From Bacillota bacterium (lineage in GTDB: Bacteria; Bacillota; Clostridia; Tissierellales; Peptoniphilaceae): a stretch of DNA of 8,505 bases. Each line of letters begins with the position of its first letter. The first letter of the stretch is position 1. The position numbers and the translations under genes are program-made. The notes under the pieces are model-generated. The model made no database searches and was not told the DNA's origin. It saw only the letters and a list, made by a program, of their open reading frames with translations. Of the stretch, positions 1-6,985 are shown one piece after another. The stretch lies in the NCBI GenBank assembly GCA_023394215.1, contig JAEXBH010000114.1, positions 1 through 8,505 of the forward strand, read 5' to 3'.

Positions 1-1634
1 GCCCTCTTCTTTGCATCCTCAACAATTTCCTCCGGAAATCCCATAACCCCAAGCAATTTTATAGCATTCCTACTTCTTGAAGGTCCTGATTTTAACCTAT
101 AATCAAACCTTACACCGTTTTTATCATCGACAATTTCACTAAAATGTATATTGGTAACTAAATTTCCAAAAAGCCCGGTAAGTTCTATATCATGACTTGC
201 GACAAAAGCCAATGCCTTATTTCTTATAAGATAATCTATAAAACTCGCCGATGCTGAGATCCTTTCAACTGTATTGGTTCCCTTCAAGATTTCATCAATA
301 AAATAATAAGATGCATTACCTGCCTTAACATCCTCTATTATTCTTTTAAGAGACTTTATTTCCGCTATAAAATAAGATTCTCCGGCTTCTATATCATCTC
401 TTATGGCCATAGATGACAAGACGCCTCCCTTTCTCATAGATAAGCTCTTTCCATGCACTAAGTTCACGGTTTGTGCCAAAATTGCATTTATAGCGATACT
501 TTTAACATAAGTTGACTTTCCTGAAGCATTTGAGCCGGTAACTATATTTACATTTGTAAAATCTACAGGGTTCACTACCGGATTTTTAATAAGCGGATGG
601 TAGATTTCCAAAGCTTCCATGCCCGGTTCGCACTTAAATTGAGGTCTGGAGACATCCGTAAAAATCTTTTCATAATTCAAAGCGGAGATTGCAGCCTCAA
701 TTTTACCTATCTCCATATAAAGCCTTATTATATCAGCCTTATATTGCTTTACCCACAGATAAACCTTGCCGTAAGAAATAAGGGGCAAAAGCAAAATTCT
801 CTTAAGCTGTTCATAGATTCCCTCTGTAAGTTCCACTATATCACGCTCAACAAACTGCCCCCAAAAACCTATACCTGAAAGCTTTTCAACACATATATCT
901 ATACTTTTTGAATTTGCAAATCTAAACTTTGCTATCTTTCCCGCACAGTTTATAAAAGTTGCCAAATACCCTATATTTACAAATTCTCCTTTTATCTTCC
1001 CGGCTACAAAACTATATAAAATCAAATTAAATGCCGCCATAAAGAGACCTATACCTAAGGCATATCCGAAAATCCACCAGCCAAGGCTCTTTGCTACCGC
1101 TGCCAATACAAGGGAAAGAAAACAAATACTCGACATGGGCATAAAAACTATAGGACTTATACCCAGCTTATCCTTATCCATATTTTCAATATATAAGGGA
1201 AGAGAATAATTCTTGTTCTTACCTATCCTCGCAAGTCTATACTCAACTTTTTTTCTGAAATTTTCATCTCCGTCAAAGGCATCCTTAAGTTTTTGAAACT
1301 CTTCTATATCATAATTTTCCCCACCATAATTTCTGAGCATAGTGTAAAGGTAATCCGCCCCCATAGAAGTATAGTCCTTATTAAATAGCTTAAATACCTT
1401 AAGCATATCCAAATCCTGCCAGCTTATACTGTCTACACGGTATTTGCCCGGAAAATATGAAGCTAAAACTTTCATAGATTCCATAGCCTTCTTCTCATCA
1501 AAGCTTTCTCCAAACTTTTCTTCAGGCAATCTCGCCCAACTCTTTGCTATTTTTCTTTTTAGGTAACCTATCCACCTGATTCTGAAAAATATGGTAAATA
1601 AGACAGCTATTACTAAAACTATAAGTATTTCCAC
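1..1634 (-). CDS. Membrane-anchored MutS-like ATPase (MutS domain V family), 3' end cut by window edge
   Basis: The reading frame is open from a GTG at 1634 to the left edge (544 complete codons, no stop), so only a short C-terminal tail is missing. The C-terminal third is a MutS-type ABC ATPase: Walker A GSNASGKST at about residues 367-375, Walker B YYFIDE at 443-448, and a switch-like SHD at 480-482. The N-terminus is a membrane helix (about 1-17), and two more hydrophobic segments lie at about 160-182 and 186-211. A helical lever/clamp-like region follows. I see neither the mismatch-recognition domain with its Phe-x-Glu motif nor an Smr nuclease domain, so classical mismatch repair is unlikely despite the usual database name. 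The GTG start is preceded by AGGGGG at good spacing, and upstream in-frame codons offer nothing better. It is the last visible gene of an operon, 45 bases after the DegV gene. Its cellular role is unknown. Confidence 0.88.
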   Translation of the reverse strand, partial: MEILIVLVIAVLFTIFFRIRWIGYLKRKIAKSWARLPEEKFGESFDEKKAMESMKVLASYFPGKYRVDSISWQDLDMLKVFKLFNKDYTSMGADYLYTMLRNYGGENYDIEEFQKLKDAFDGDENFRKKVEYRLARIGKNKNYSLPLYIENMDKDKLGISPIVFMPMSSICFLSLVLAAVAKSLGWWIFGYALGIGLFMAAFNLILYSFVAGKIKGEFVNIGYLATFINCAGKIAKFRFANSKSIDICVEKLSGIGFWGQFVERDIVELTEGIYEQLKRILLLPLISYGKVYLWVKQYKADIIRLYMEIGKIEAAISALNYEKIFTDVSRPQFKCEPGMEALEIYHPLIKNPVVNPVDFTNVNIVTGSNASGKSTYVKSIAINAILAQTVNLVHGKSLSMRKGGVLSSMAIRDDIEAGESYFIAEIKSLKRIIEDVKAGNASYYFIDEILKGTNTVERISASASFIDYLIRNKALAFVASHDIELTGLFGNLVTNIHFSEIVDDKNGVRFDYRLKSGPSRSRNAIKLLGVMGFPEEIVEDAKKR

Positions 1635-1679
1635 ACTTATCCCCCTGAAATATTTTTCATAAGAATTTCTTGAAAACAA

Positions 1680-2555
1680 CTACTCCTTGATCTTACAAGA
1701 GAAACCCAGAGCAAGAGTCCCCGGTCCGGTATGACACATTACCGCAAGCTTAACTGTATCATAAACAATCTCAAGATTCGGAAATTCTTTTGCTATTCTT
1801 TCCAACCATTCATTTGTAGTCTTTTCATCGGCACTCGAAGCCGCAACCATATACATATCTCCGGCTTCATACTCTTTTTTATAATTATTTTCTATATCAT
1901 TTTTCAGCTCACTGATCATCAAAGCTTTAGCTTTTTCAAATCCCCTGGCCTTCTTGTGTGCTTCTATAACACCGTCTTTAACCTTTAAAACAGGTTTAAC
2001 ATTGAGAAGTCCTCCTACAAAACCTGATGTTTTGCTAAGTCTTCCCCCCTTTACCAAATAATCGAGAGTGGCGACTGCAAAATAAATCTCCATCCTCCCC
2101 CTATTTTTCTCAAGGATTTCTCTTACTTTTAAAACATCATAGCCCCTTTCAATAAGTTCAACCGCATCCAAAACCGATCTGTGCATAGGAGAAGCCACCC
2201 TCCTATTATCAACAACAAAAACCCTGTCCTTATATTTTTCCTCATTTGATAACATAACAGCAGACTGATAAGCTCCACTCAAACCGGAACTTATAGGAAT
2301 ATGCAGTATAGTTTCACTTTCTTCAAGTGCCTCATCCCAAATTTCCATAACATCTGCCGGTGACGGTTGAGCCGTGTAAAAACTTTCATTGTTCTCCAAC
2401 TTTTGCAAAAATCCGTCTCTGTCGAGATTTATACCTTCATAATAGCAAACTTCATTAAAATAAAACGGCATAGGAACTACCCTTATACCAAATTTTTTAC
2501 TCTCAATATCTGAAATCCCGGCATGACTGTCAGTCACTATGCCTATTTTCCTCAT
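1680..2555 (-). CDS. DegV family fatty-acid-binding protein (FakB-like)
   Basis: A 291-residue DegV/FakB protein, a normal length for the family. FakB proteins hold a fatty acid for phosphorylation by the kinase FakA, feeding exogenous fatty acids into phospholipid synthesis. Visible motifs are VTDSHAG near the N-terminus, TAQPSP at 61-66, SSGLSGAY at 89-96, the LDYLVKGGRLS and GLLNVKPVL block at about 164-190, KARG at 202-205 and HTGPGT at 275-280. Thr61, Ser93 and His275 fall where family members contact the fatty-acid carboxylate; Ser62 of the common TSQP is Ala here. The frame extends six codons further up to an ATG at 2573, but AGAGGA at 2563-2568 lies seven bases before the ATG at 2555, and the protein then begins MRKIGIVTDS as is usual. 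The gene sits 20 bases after the DUF4256 gene and 45 before the MutS-like gene. The specific fatty acid bound cannot be told. Confidence 0.93.
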   Translation of the reverse strand: MRKIGIVTDSHAGISDIESKKFGIRVVPMPFYFNEVCYYEGINLDRDGFLQKLENNESFYTAQPSPADVMEIWDEALEESETILHIPISSGLSGAYQSAVMLSNEEKYKDRVFVVDNRRVASPMHRSVLDAVELIERGYDVLKVREILEKNRGRMEIYFAVATLDYLVKGGRLSKTSGFVGGLLNVKPVLKVKDGVIEAHKKARGFEKAKALMISELKNDIENNYKKEYEAGDMYMVAASSADEKTTNEWLERIAKEFPNLEIVYDTVKLAVMCHTGPGTLALGFSCKIKE

Positions 2556-2562
2556 AATAAAA

Positions 2563-2568
2563 TCCTCT
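2563..2568 (-). promoter_or_regulatory. Ribosome binding site that fixes the DegV start
   Basis: AGAGGA lies seven bases before the ATG at 2555. It falls inside the six-codon extension offered by the upstream ATG at 2573, which has no comparable site before it, so the shorter protein is the likely product. Confidence 0.75.
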
Positions 2569-2575
2569 TTCATAT

Positions 2576-3115
2576 TTATTTTAAGTTACCCACAAATATA
2601 TAACCCCTAAATCCTCTTGCACTATAGTAGGAATCAGCTCCATTGTGATAAATAAAGGCTCTTCCGAACCTCCTGTCTCCAAATAAAGCCCCTCCAAGTT
2701 TTCTCACATCATCCGGCGTCTTAAGCCACGACGAAGTCTTTTCATCAAAGGACTCTGTACTTTGCAAAAATAAATAGGTTTTTTCATCCAAAAGCTCAAT
2801 ACCTATTTCCTCTGCAAACTCAAGTGCACTGTTAAGGGGTTTATTACTTTTTCTCTTTTCAAGAGCCTCTCTGTCATAACACAAGCTTCTCCTGGCATCC
2901 GGGCTTTCTTTAACCATATCGACATAAGCCAAAGACCTGTCTTCAAAAATAAATAAATCAGGTTGCCCTCCACTCTCCTCCATTTTGGAAATAACTTCGA
3001 GCAGCTTGGAATCCAAAAGCTTCTCAGTAAAATCCCAAGTCAGCCCCTCATGCCTATGCATGTTTCTTTCAAATCTATCCTTCAATATTTCTAATAATTC
3101 TCTTTTATCAATCAT
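2576..3115 (-). CDS. DUF4256 domain-containing protein
   Basis: A 179-residue soluble protein matching the DUF4256 family over its whole length. Recognisable blocks are RFERNMHRHEGLTW near the N-terminus, GGQPDLF, the ARRSLCYDREAL block in the middle, and TSSWLKTPDDVRKLGG, ALFGDRR, YHNGADSYYSARGFRG at the C-terminus. The family has no established function; the dense conserved Arg, His, Asp and Tyr residues look enzyme-like, but that is inference. There is no signal peptide or membrane segment. Two starts compete: ATG at 3115 with GGAG six bases upstream, and GTG at 3127 with AGGGGA six bases upstream, adding four residues (MENH). I prefer the ATG for the better Shine-Dalgarno match. It is the first gene of the operon with DegV and the MutS-like ATPase. 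Confidence 0.9.
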   Translation of the reverse strand: MIDKRELLEILKDRFERNMHRHEGLTWDFTEKLLDSKLLEVISKMEESGGQPDLFIFEDRSLAYVDMVKESPDARRSLCYDREALEKRKSNKPLNSALEFAEEIGIELLDEKTYLFLQSTESFDEKTSSWLKTPDDVRKLGGALFGDRRFGRAFIYHNGADSYYSARGFRGYIFVGNLK

Positions 3116-3151
3116 ATGATTCTCCACGATATTTCCCCTATGTTAATAATC

Positions 3152-3180
3152 ATTGTATCACTTATAAAAATATATTTCTA
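3152..3180 (-). promoter_or_regulatory. Extended -10 promoter for the DUF4256-DegV-MutS-like operon
   Basis: On the minus strand the -10 is TACAAT (3152-3157), preceded by TGA (3158-3160) as in an extended -10. A weak -35, TAGAAA (3175-3180), lies 17 bases upstream. Transcription would start near 3145, giving a short leader before the DUF4256 start. This rests on consensus matching only. Confidence 0.55.
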
Positions 3181-3220
3181 TCAATTATATGTAATAAAAT
3201 TACTAAATATTTAGAAAAAA

Positions 3221-3260
3221 ATCCAAAAAAAAGTGCATCAGTCTAAACTGACACACTTTT
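3221..3260 (-). terminator. Rho-independent terminator after the SLC13 transporter gene
   Basis: Arms at 3229-3242 and 3247-3260 pair over 14 positions (two G-U wobbles) around a four-base loop. On the minus strand the hairpin is followed by an uninterrupted T run. It lies about 40 bases past the transporter stop and separates the lyase A/transporter operon from the DUF4256 operon, whose promoter follows at 3152-3180. Confidence 0.88.
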
Positions 3261-3297
3261 CCTAACAAATATATAACCCAATCGGAGTTCTGATATC

Positions 3298-4758
3298 TTA
3301 ATTAATTCCTACACCCAAAATACCGAATGTAACCAACTTCAAAATAATAGGACAAATTATTAGAGCTATAATTTTCAATCCCAAACCGGCCTTCATCATA
3401 TCCTTCATTTCTATATTTCCTGAAGAATAAGCAATTGCATTTGGAGGTGTACCTGCCGGCAACATAAAAGCAAAATTTGATGCTATCATACATACAAGCA
3501 TAAGTTGTAGGGGATCCATGCCTATAGCCTTGCCTATTCCCGCCAAAATCGGTAGGAAGGATGCCACTACTACCGCGTTTGTTGTTACTTCTGTAAGAAC
3601 AGCGGTAACTACTGCAACAATTATGATTGTTACAATTTCAGGCATACCTTGTAACACTGTCAATCCGTTTGCTATCCATGTTGCCACGCCTGAATCCTTA
3701 ATAGCATTTCCCATTACCATTGAACCTGCCAATAAAAGCATTGTTGTCCAAGGAGCATCTGCAAAAGCTTCCTTTCCTTGAAGGATCATAATGCCGTTTT
3801 TAGCATCTACAGGTATTATAAGAGTTAACACGGCTATAGCTATAGCTATAGTTTCATCCGTTACAAAAGGAAGATACTTTCCCCATAAAACACTTGTTAC
3901 CCAAGCAATTACTGCGAAAGCAAATATACAAGCGGTTAATTTTTCACCCTTATTTGCTTTTCCAAGCTTGTGATATTCTTCGTTAACTACTGAAGAATTT
4001 ACATTCCTCATCTTGTCAACCTTAAATACTTTTACCATGTAAATCCAAAGAATAGGCAACATAACTACTGCAAAAGGAACACCTATTTTTAACCATTCAA
4101 CAAAGTTTATGCTATAACCTAAAGTTTCTTCTATGATGCCTATACCTGTAGGGTTTGTAGTTGTACCTATTGATGTCGCCATACCTCCAAGAGTTGCGGC
4201 AAATGGAATTGTAAGCATAAGTGCCTTACCGAATCCCGGATCAACCTGATCTTCCAAAGACTTTATTATCGACATGGCAACCGGCAACATCATTACTGTT
4301 GCTGTTGTATTTGACATCCACATTGAGATAAAGCCAGTAGCAAGTGCAAATCCTAAAATTATCATCTTAACATTGCTTCCTACAGCCTTGGTTATCCAAA
4401 GCGCCAACCTCCTGTGTAGCCCCCATCTTTGCATAGCTGTAGCTAAAAATCCGGCCCCAAGCACTAAGAAAATTGTCTTGTAACCATACAAAGAAAACAT
4501 TTGTATATCATTTTGGTTCTTTGCCCCTGTGATTCCTAAAATCGGAAACAATAAAATCGGTAACAAAGCTGTAGCTGCAAGAGGTATAGCCTCTGTCATC
4601 CAAAATATAATCATAACCGCTGCAACTGATAAAATCTTCCAACCCAAATCTCCAAGAGATTCCGGAGCCGGAATAAACTGCATTATTATAAGAACCAATA
4701 TCCCTATCACTATAGATATATTCTGTAATTTCGATCTTCCCTTAATCTTTTCAGTCAT
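3298..4758 (-). CDS. DASS/SLC13-family dicarboxylate transporter (probable sodium symporter)
   Basis: A 486-residue polytopic membrane protein of the divalent anion:Na+ symporter family, at typical full length. The family imports succinate, malate, citrate or related carboxylates with sodium. Family marks are FWMTEAIPLAATALLP at about 52-67, the first Ser-Asn-Thr substrate/sodium motif at 149-151 (WMSNTTATVMMLP), and the C-terminal block FMLPAGTPPNAIAYSSG. The second repeat's Ser-Asn-Thr is Thr-Asn-Ala here (393-395, in TEVTTNAVVV), keeping only the Asn unchanged. The start is well supported: AAAGGA lies eight bases before the ATG. The gene begins 16 bases after the stop of lyase A and is followed by a strong terminator, so the two form an operon. 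Context suggests the substrate is the acid that the neighbouring CoA-transferase and lyases consume; sequence alone does not name it. Confidence 0.92.
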   Translation of the reverse strand: MTEKIKGRSKLQNISIVIGILVLIIMQFIPAPESLGDLGWKILSVAAVMIIFWMTEAIPLAATALLPILLFPILGITGAKNQNDIQMFSLYGYKTIFLVLGAGFLATAMQRWGLHRRLALWITKAVGSNVKMIILGFALATGFISMWMSNTTATVMMLPVAMSIIKSLEDQVDPGFGKALMLTIPFAATLGGMATSIGTTTNPTGIGIIEETLGYSINFVEWLKIGVPFAVVMLPILWIYMVKVFKVDKMRNVNSSVVNEEYHKLGKANKGEKLTACIFAFAVIAWVTSVLWGKYLPFVTDETIAIAIAVLTLIIPVDAKNGIMILQGKEAFADAPWTTMLLLAGSMVMGNAIKDSGVATWIANGLTVLQGMPEIVTIIIVAVVTAVLTEVTTNAVVVASFLPILAGIGKAIGMDPLQLMLVCMIASNFAFMLPAGTPPNAIAYSSGNIEMKDMMKAGLGLKIIALIICPIILKLVTFGILGVGIN

Positions 4759-4774
4759 TTTTTTATTCCTTTCA

Positions 4775-5698
4775 TTAGCTGTTTTTTAAAGGTGTTTCTT
4801 TTTCTATGGAAATATGATGACCGCTGTAGTTCCCCGGTATTTCTCCGGCCTGTTCCTTTGCAGCTCCAAGCATTTTATGAAAATCGACACCTGTCTCATA
4901 TCCCATTTCCGAAAGGGTCCATACAAAGTCCTCTGAGGAAAGATTCCCGCTTGCTCCCGGAGCGAATGGACATCCTCCCAAACCTCCAAGTGCAGTTTCA
5001 ACATTTGTTACACCCTCTTCTATTGCCGCCAAAGTATTTGACATGCCCAAACCCCTGGTATCATGTAAATGAACTGATAGTTCCAGATTAGGAAAAGCTT
5101 TTTTGATTTGTCTTATATATTTTCTTACCTGAGTCGGGTCTGCTATGCCTATGGTATCTGCCAAGACACAAGATTTCATCCCCAAATCGGTATATGTAGA
5201 TAAAAAGCTAATAAATTCTTCAACATTATCATACTTTCCCTCGAAAGGACAACCAAAAACCGTAGCGAAATTTACATAGACATCTAAATCCGGATAGGTA
5301 TTGCGAATTTCCTTATATGCTTGCAGGGATTCTTCATGTGTCCTATTGATATTTGCTCTGTTATGACTCTTAGAAAAAGATACAACATAAGCAACCTTCT
5401 TAAGACCGAGTTCCCATGCATTTTTTGCCCCTCTTAAATTTGGAACCAAGGCAAATAAATCCAAACCCCTATCTCCATACTTTTCCAAAACTCTTTTAGT
5501 AAGCTCTCCGGCATCCGCCAGTTGTGGTATGGCCTTAGGACTCACAAAAGAAGTAAACTGAAGACTCCTGACTCCCGCATCTATAATCCTATCAATATAT
5601 TTTAACTTCACATCAGTAGGTATAACTCCACAATTTACTGCAACACTTTGATATCCGTCTCTCGGTCCGACTTCGACCAAGTTAATTTTTCTTGCCAT
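4775..5698 (-). CDS. HMG-CoA lyase-like enzyme A (DRE-TIM superfamily acyl-CoA lyase)
   Basis: A 307-residue TIM-barrel lyase of the hydroxymethylglutaryl-CoA lyase family, which cleaves 3-hydroxyacyl-CoAs to acetyl-CoA and a keto acid using a divalent metal. Catalytic marks are GPRDGYQ (Arg13, Asp14), FVSPKAIPQL, GCPFEGK, ADTIG, the metal-binding HLHDTRG, and the cysteine loop GLGGCPFAPGASGN with its Cys and Asn intact. One departure: the position of human Glu72 is Gln47 here (SLQFTSF), while paralogue B keeps Glu. Human HDTYG reads HDTRG, and the SKSHNRANINRTHEES and C-terminal GHHISIEKETP blocks mark a subgroup apart from the leucine-pathway enzymes. GGAGGG precedes the ATG at rather short spacing. 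It is divergent from the LysR gene and 16 bases upstream of the transporter gene. Citramalyl-CoA or a related C5/C6 thioester is as likely a substrate as HMG-CoA. Confidence 0.88.
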   Translation of the reverse strand: MARKINLVEVGPRDGYQSVAVNCGVIPTDVKLKYIDRIIDAGVRSLQFTSFVSPKAIPQLADAGELTKRVLEKYGDRGLDLFALVPNLRGAKNAWELGLKKVAYVVSFSKSHNRANINRTHEESLQAYKEIRNTYPDLDVYVNFATVFGCPFEGKYDNVEEFISFLSTYTDLGMKSCVLADTIGIADPTQVRKYIRQIKKAFPNLELSVHLHDTRGLGMSNTLAAIEEGVTNVETALGGLGGCPFAPGASGNLSSEDFVWTLSEMGYETGVDFHKMLGAAKEQAGEIPGNYSGHHISIEKETPLKNS

Positions 5699-5733
5699 AT
5701 TCCCTCCATGTACTACTAAAAAACAATAAAAAT

Positions 5734-5757
5734 AACATATAAAAAATATTATATGTT
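5734..5757. repeat. Inverted repeat over the lyase A promoter -10
   Basis: Nine-base arms AACATATAA (5734-5742) and TTATATGTT (5749-5757) flank six bases. The dyad overlaps the predicted -10 and start site of the lyase A operon, so it could be an operator. In such AT-rich DNA chance is a real alternative. Confidence 0.4.
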
Positions 5758-5776
5758 TAGATGTCTGCGTGTTTAA
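5748..5776 (-). promoter_or_regulatory. Promoter of the lyase A-transporter operon
   Basis: On the minus strand a perfect -10, TATAAT (5748-5753), lies 17 bases after a poor -35, TTAAAC (5771-5776). The expected start near 5741 leaves a leader of about 42 bases. A strong -10 with a weak -35 is common at promoters that need an activator, which fits the divergent LysR gene. Consensus matching only. Confidence 0.5.
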
Positions 5777-5789
5777 TTGTGTAGATTAA
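5773..5789. promoter_or_regulatory. Candidate LysR-type operator
   Basis: TTAAT-N7-ATTAA forms a short dyad containing T-N11-A spacings of the kind LysR-type regulators recognise. It is centred about 40 bases upstream of the predicted lyase A start site, and the near-identical direct repeats TGCGTGTTTA (5766-5775) and TGTGTGTTTA (5794-5803) flank it, 28 bases apart. Position in the divergent control region supports it; nothing proves binding. Confidence 0.35.
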
Positions 5790-5836
5790 TGTTTGTGTGT
5801 TTATTATTTTATCCAATTATATTTTAAGATATACTT

Positions 5837-5865
5837 TTGATTTTTCCTAATATTTTATGTATTAT
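5837..5865 (+). promoter_or_regulatory. Promoter of the LysR-type regulator gene
   Basis: TTGATT (5837-5842) and TATTAT (5860-5865) are separated by exactly 17 bases, a near-consensus sigma-70/SigA promoter. Transcription would begin near 5872, inside the inverted repeat at 5868-5893. Confidence 0.5.
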
Positions 5866-5867
5866 TA

Positions 5868-5893
5868 TATATATAACTTTTAAGTTATATATA
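5868..5893. repeat. Perfect inverted repeat in the LysR gene leader
   Basis: Twelve-base arms (5868-5879 and 5882-5893; core AACTT-TT-AAGTT) are separated by two bases. It overlaps the predicted start site and ends eight bases before the GGAGG ribosome site (5901-5905) of the LysR gene. It may be an autoregulatory operator; as RNA, its two-base loop would make a weak AU hairpin. The AT-only outer halves raise the chance of coincidence, but the core arms are specific. Confidence 0.5.
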
Positions 5894-5915
5894 ATTTCTT
5901 GGAGGAAACATTTTT

Positions 5916-6863
5916 ATGTTTGATGAAATTTCATATTCCTATATAAAAACAATTTTAGAAAAGGGCAGCATTACAGAAGCGGCAAACGCCCTGTTTATAT
6001 CCCAGCCCTCCCTGTCACAGTTTATAAAAAGAACCGAAAAAGACTTAGATTGTGAGATAATAATAAGAGAATCAAGACCCATAAAGCTCACCGATGCCGG
6101 ACAAATATATTTTGAATCTCTTGCGGAAATAAAAAGAATTATGGATAAAACAAGGGAACATATAGCAAGTGTTCAGGAGCTTAAGGCAGGAAAGGTGACA
6201 ATAGGTTCCCTAAATTATCACAGTGTGCATCTTTTAGCTCATATAATACCTGCGTTCAGAAAAATCTATCCGAATATAGAAATTAATATAATGGAAGGTT
6301 CAATCAAAGAACTTGAAATATGGGCATCCAAGGGTATAGTAGATTTAGCAATAACAGTACTTCCTCTACAGCTGTCAAACCTCAAATACACCAAACTTTT
6401 TGACGAAAAAATCTGTATAGCGGTAAGCCCGCAAAACATTTTAGCTAAAGAGTATGATTTTGCATGCTTAAAGGAAAACAAATTCCCTCAAATAGATCTT
6501 TTTGAACTTATAAACGAAAACTTCATAGTACTTACCAAAGAAAAAAGACTTAGAAGAAGTTTTGAAGAGGCCAGTATGATTATGGAAAAAACTCCCCATA
6601 TAAGCATGGAAACGAACGATATTACCAACGCCCTTATACTTGCTTCCGCAGATATGGGTATAACCTTATGCCCAAATTTGATGATCCATAACCTACTCCA
6701 ATCATATCCTCTTGCAGTATATTATCCTAAGCAAAATATGACGGACAGAAATGTAATTGCCACTTATAATTCGGCCTATCCGCTAAGCAAGGCCTCTTCT
6801 ATTTTTTTAGATATGCTTATGGATTATGCCGATTTTCTTAAAACTACAACTCTTAAAGTCTGA
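5916..6863 (+). CDS. LysR-type transcriptional regulator
   Basis: A 315-residue LysR-type regulator of ordinary length. Residues 1-65 are the winged helix-turn-helix: the GSITEAANALFISQPSLSQF stretch is the classic recognition region, followed by LDCEIIIRESRPIKLTDAG. From about residue 90 (KVTIGSLNYHSVHLL) the periplasmic-binding-protein-like effector domain runs to the C-terminus. GGAGG precedes the ATG, with a somewhat long ten-base spacing. The gene is divergent from lyase A across 217 bases containing both promoters and several dyads, the standard arrangement for a LysR regulator controlling its neighbour, and it faces lyase B. I infer that it controls the lyase A/transporter operon and perhaps the CoA-transferase/lyase B operon, with the substrate or its CoA ester as inducer. 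The effector cannot be read from the sequence. Confidence 0.93.
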   Translation: MFDEISYSYIKTILEKGSITEAANALFISQPSLSQFIKRTEKDLDCEIIIRESRPIKLTDAGQIYFESLAEIKRIMDKTREHIASVQELKAGKVTIGSLNYHSVHLLAHIIPAFRKIYPNIEINIMEGSIKELEIWASKGIVDLAITVLPLQLSNLKYTKLFDEKICIAVSPQNILAKEYDFACLKENKFPQIDLFELINENFIVLTKEKRLRRSFEEASMIMEKTPHISMETNDITNALILASADMGITLCPNLMIHNLLQSYPLAVYYPKQNMTDRNVIATYNSAYPLSKASSIFLDMLMDYADFLKTTTLKV

Positions 6864-6897
6864 AATCATATAACATTCAAAGTAAATCTTATATACT

Positions 6898-6935
6898 AAA
6901 AGGCTCGATCTTGGAAATTCCAAACCGAGCCTTTT
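6898..6935. terminator. Bidirectional terminator between the LysR and lyase B genes
   Basis: Perfect ten-base arms AAAAGGCTCG (6898-6907) and CGAGCCTTTT (6926-6935) enclose an inner TTGG/CCAA stem with a five-base loop. The A-rich and T-rich ends give a short U tail on both strands, so it can serve the plus-strand LysR gene and the minus-strand lyase B gene, which converge here. Confidence 0.88.
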
Positions 6936-6985
6936 GACTTACAGTAATCTAAATATTCAAATACACTATAAAGCTTATCTATATA

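Noticed and set aside
597..878. Open frame on the plus strand opposite the MutS-like gene
   Set aside because: It lies wholly antisense to a strongly conserved coding frame, has no ribosome site or family resemblance, and reads like low-complexity shadow sequence.
1635..1661. Tiny minus-strand frame (eight codons from an ATG) just before the MutS-like gene
   Set aside because: Its stop lies at the AGGGGG ribosome site. It could be a coupling leader, but its length and lack of a ribosome site of its own make chance more likely.
3181..3220. AT-rich stretch between the transporter terminator and the DUF4256 promoter
   Set aside because: Looked for a riboswitch or small RNA; only the terminator and promoter described are supported, and no conserved RNA fold is visible.
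3833..3851. Three tandem copies of GCTATA inside the transporter gene
   Set aside because: The repeat encodes an Ile-Ala-Ile-Ala run in a membrane helix and keeps frame. Slippage would only add or remove two residues, so there is no sign of a phase-variation switch.
3518..4789. Several plus-strand open frames opposite the transporter gene
   Set aside because: They mirror the codon pattern of the minus-strand membrane protein and show no start signals or recognisable domains.
4792..5091. Open frames on both strands overlapping lyase A out of frame
   Set aside because: The lyase A frame carries the full set of catalytic motifs across this stretch, so the others are shadows.
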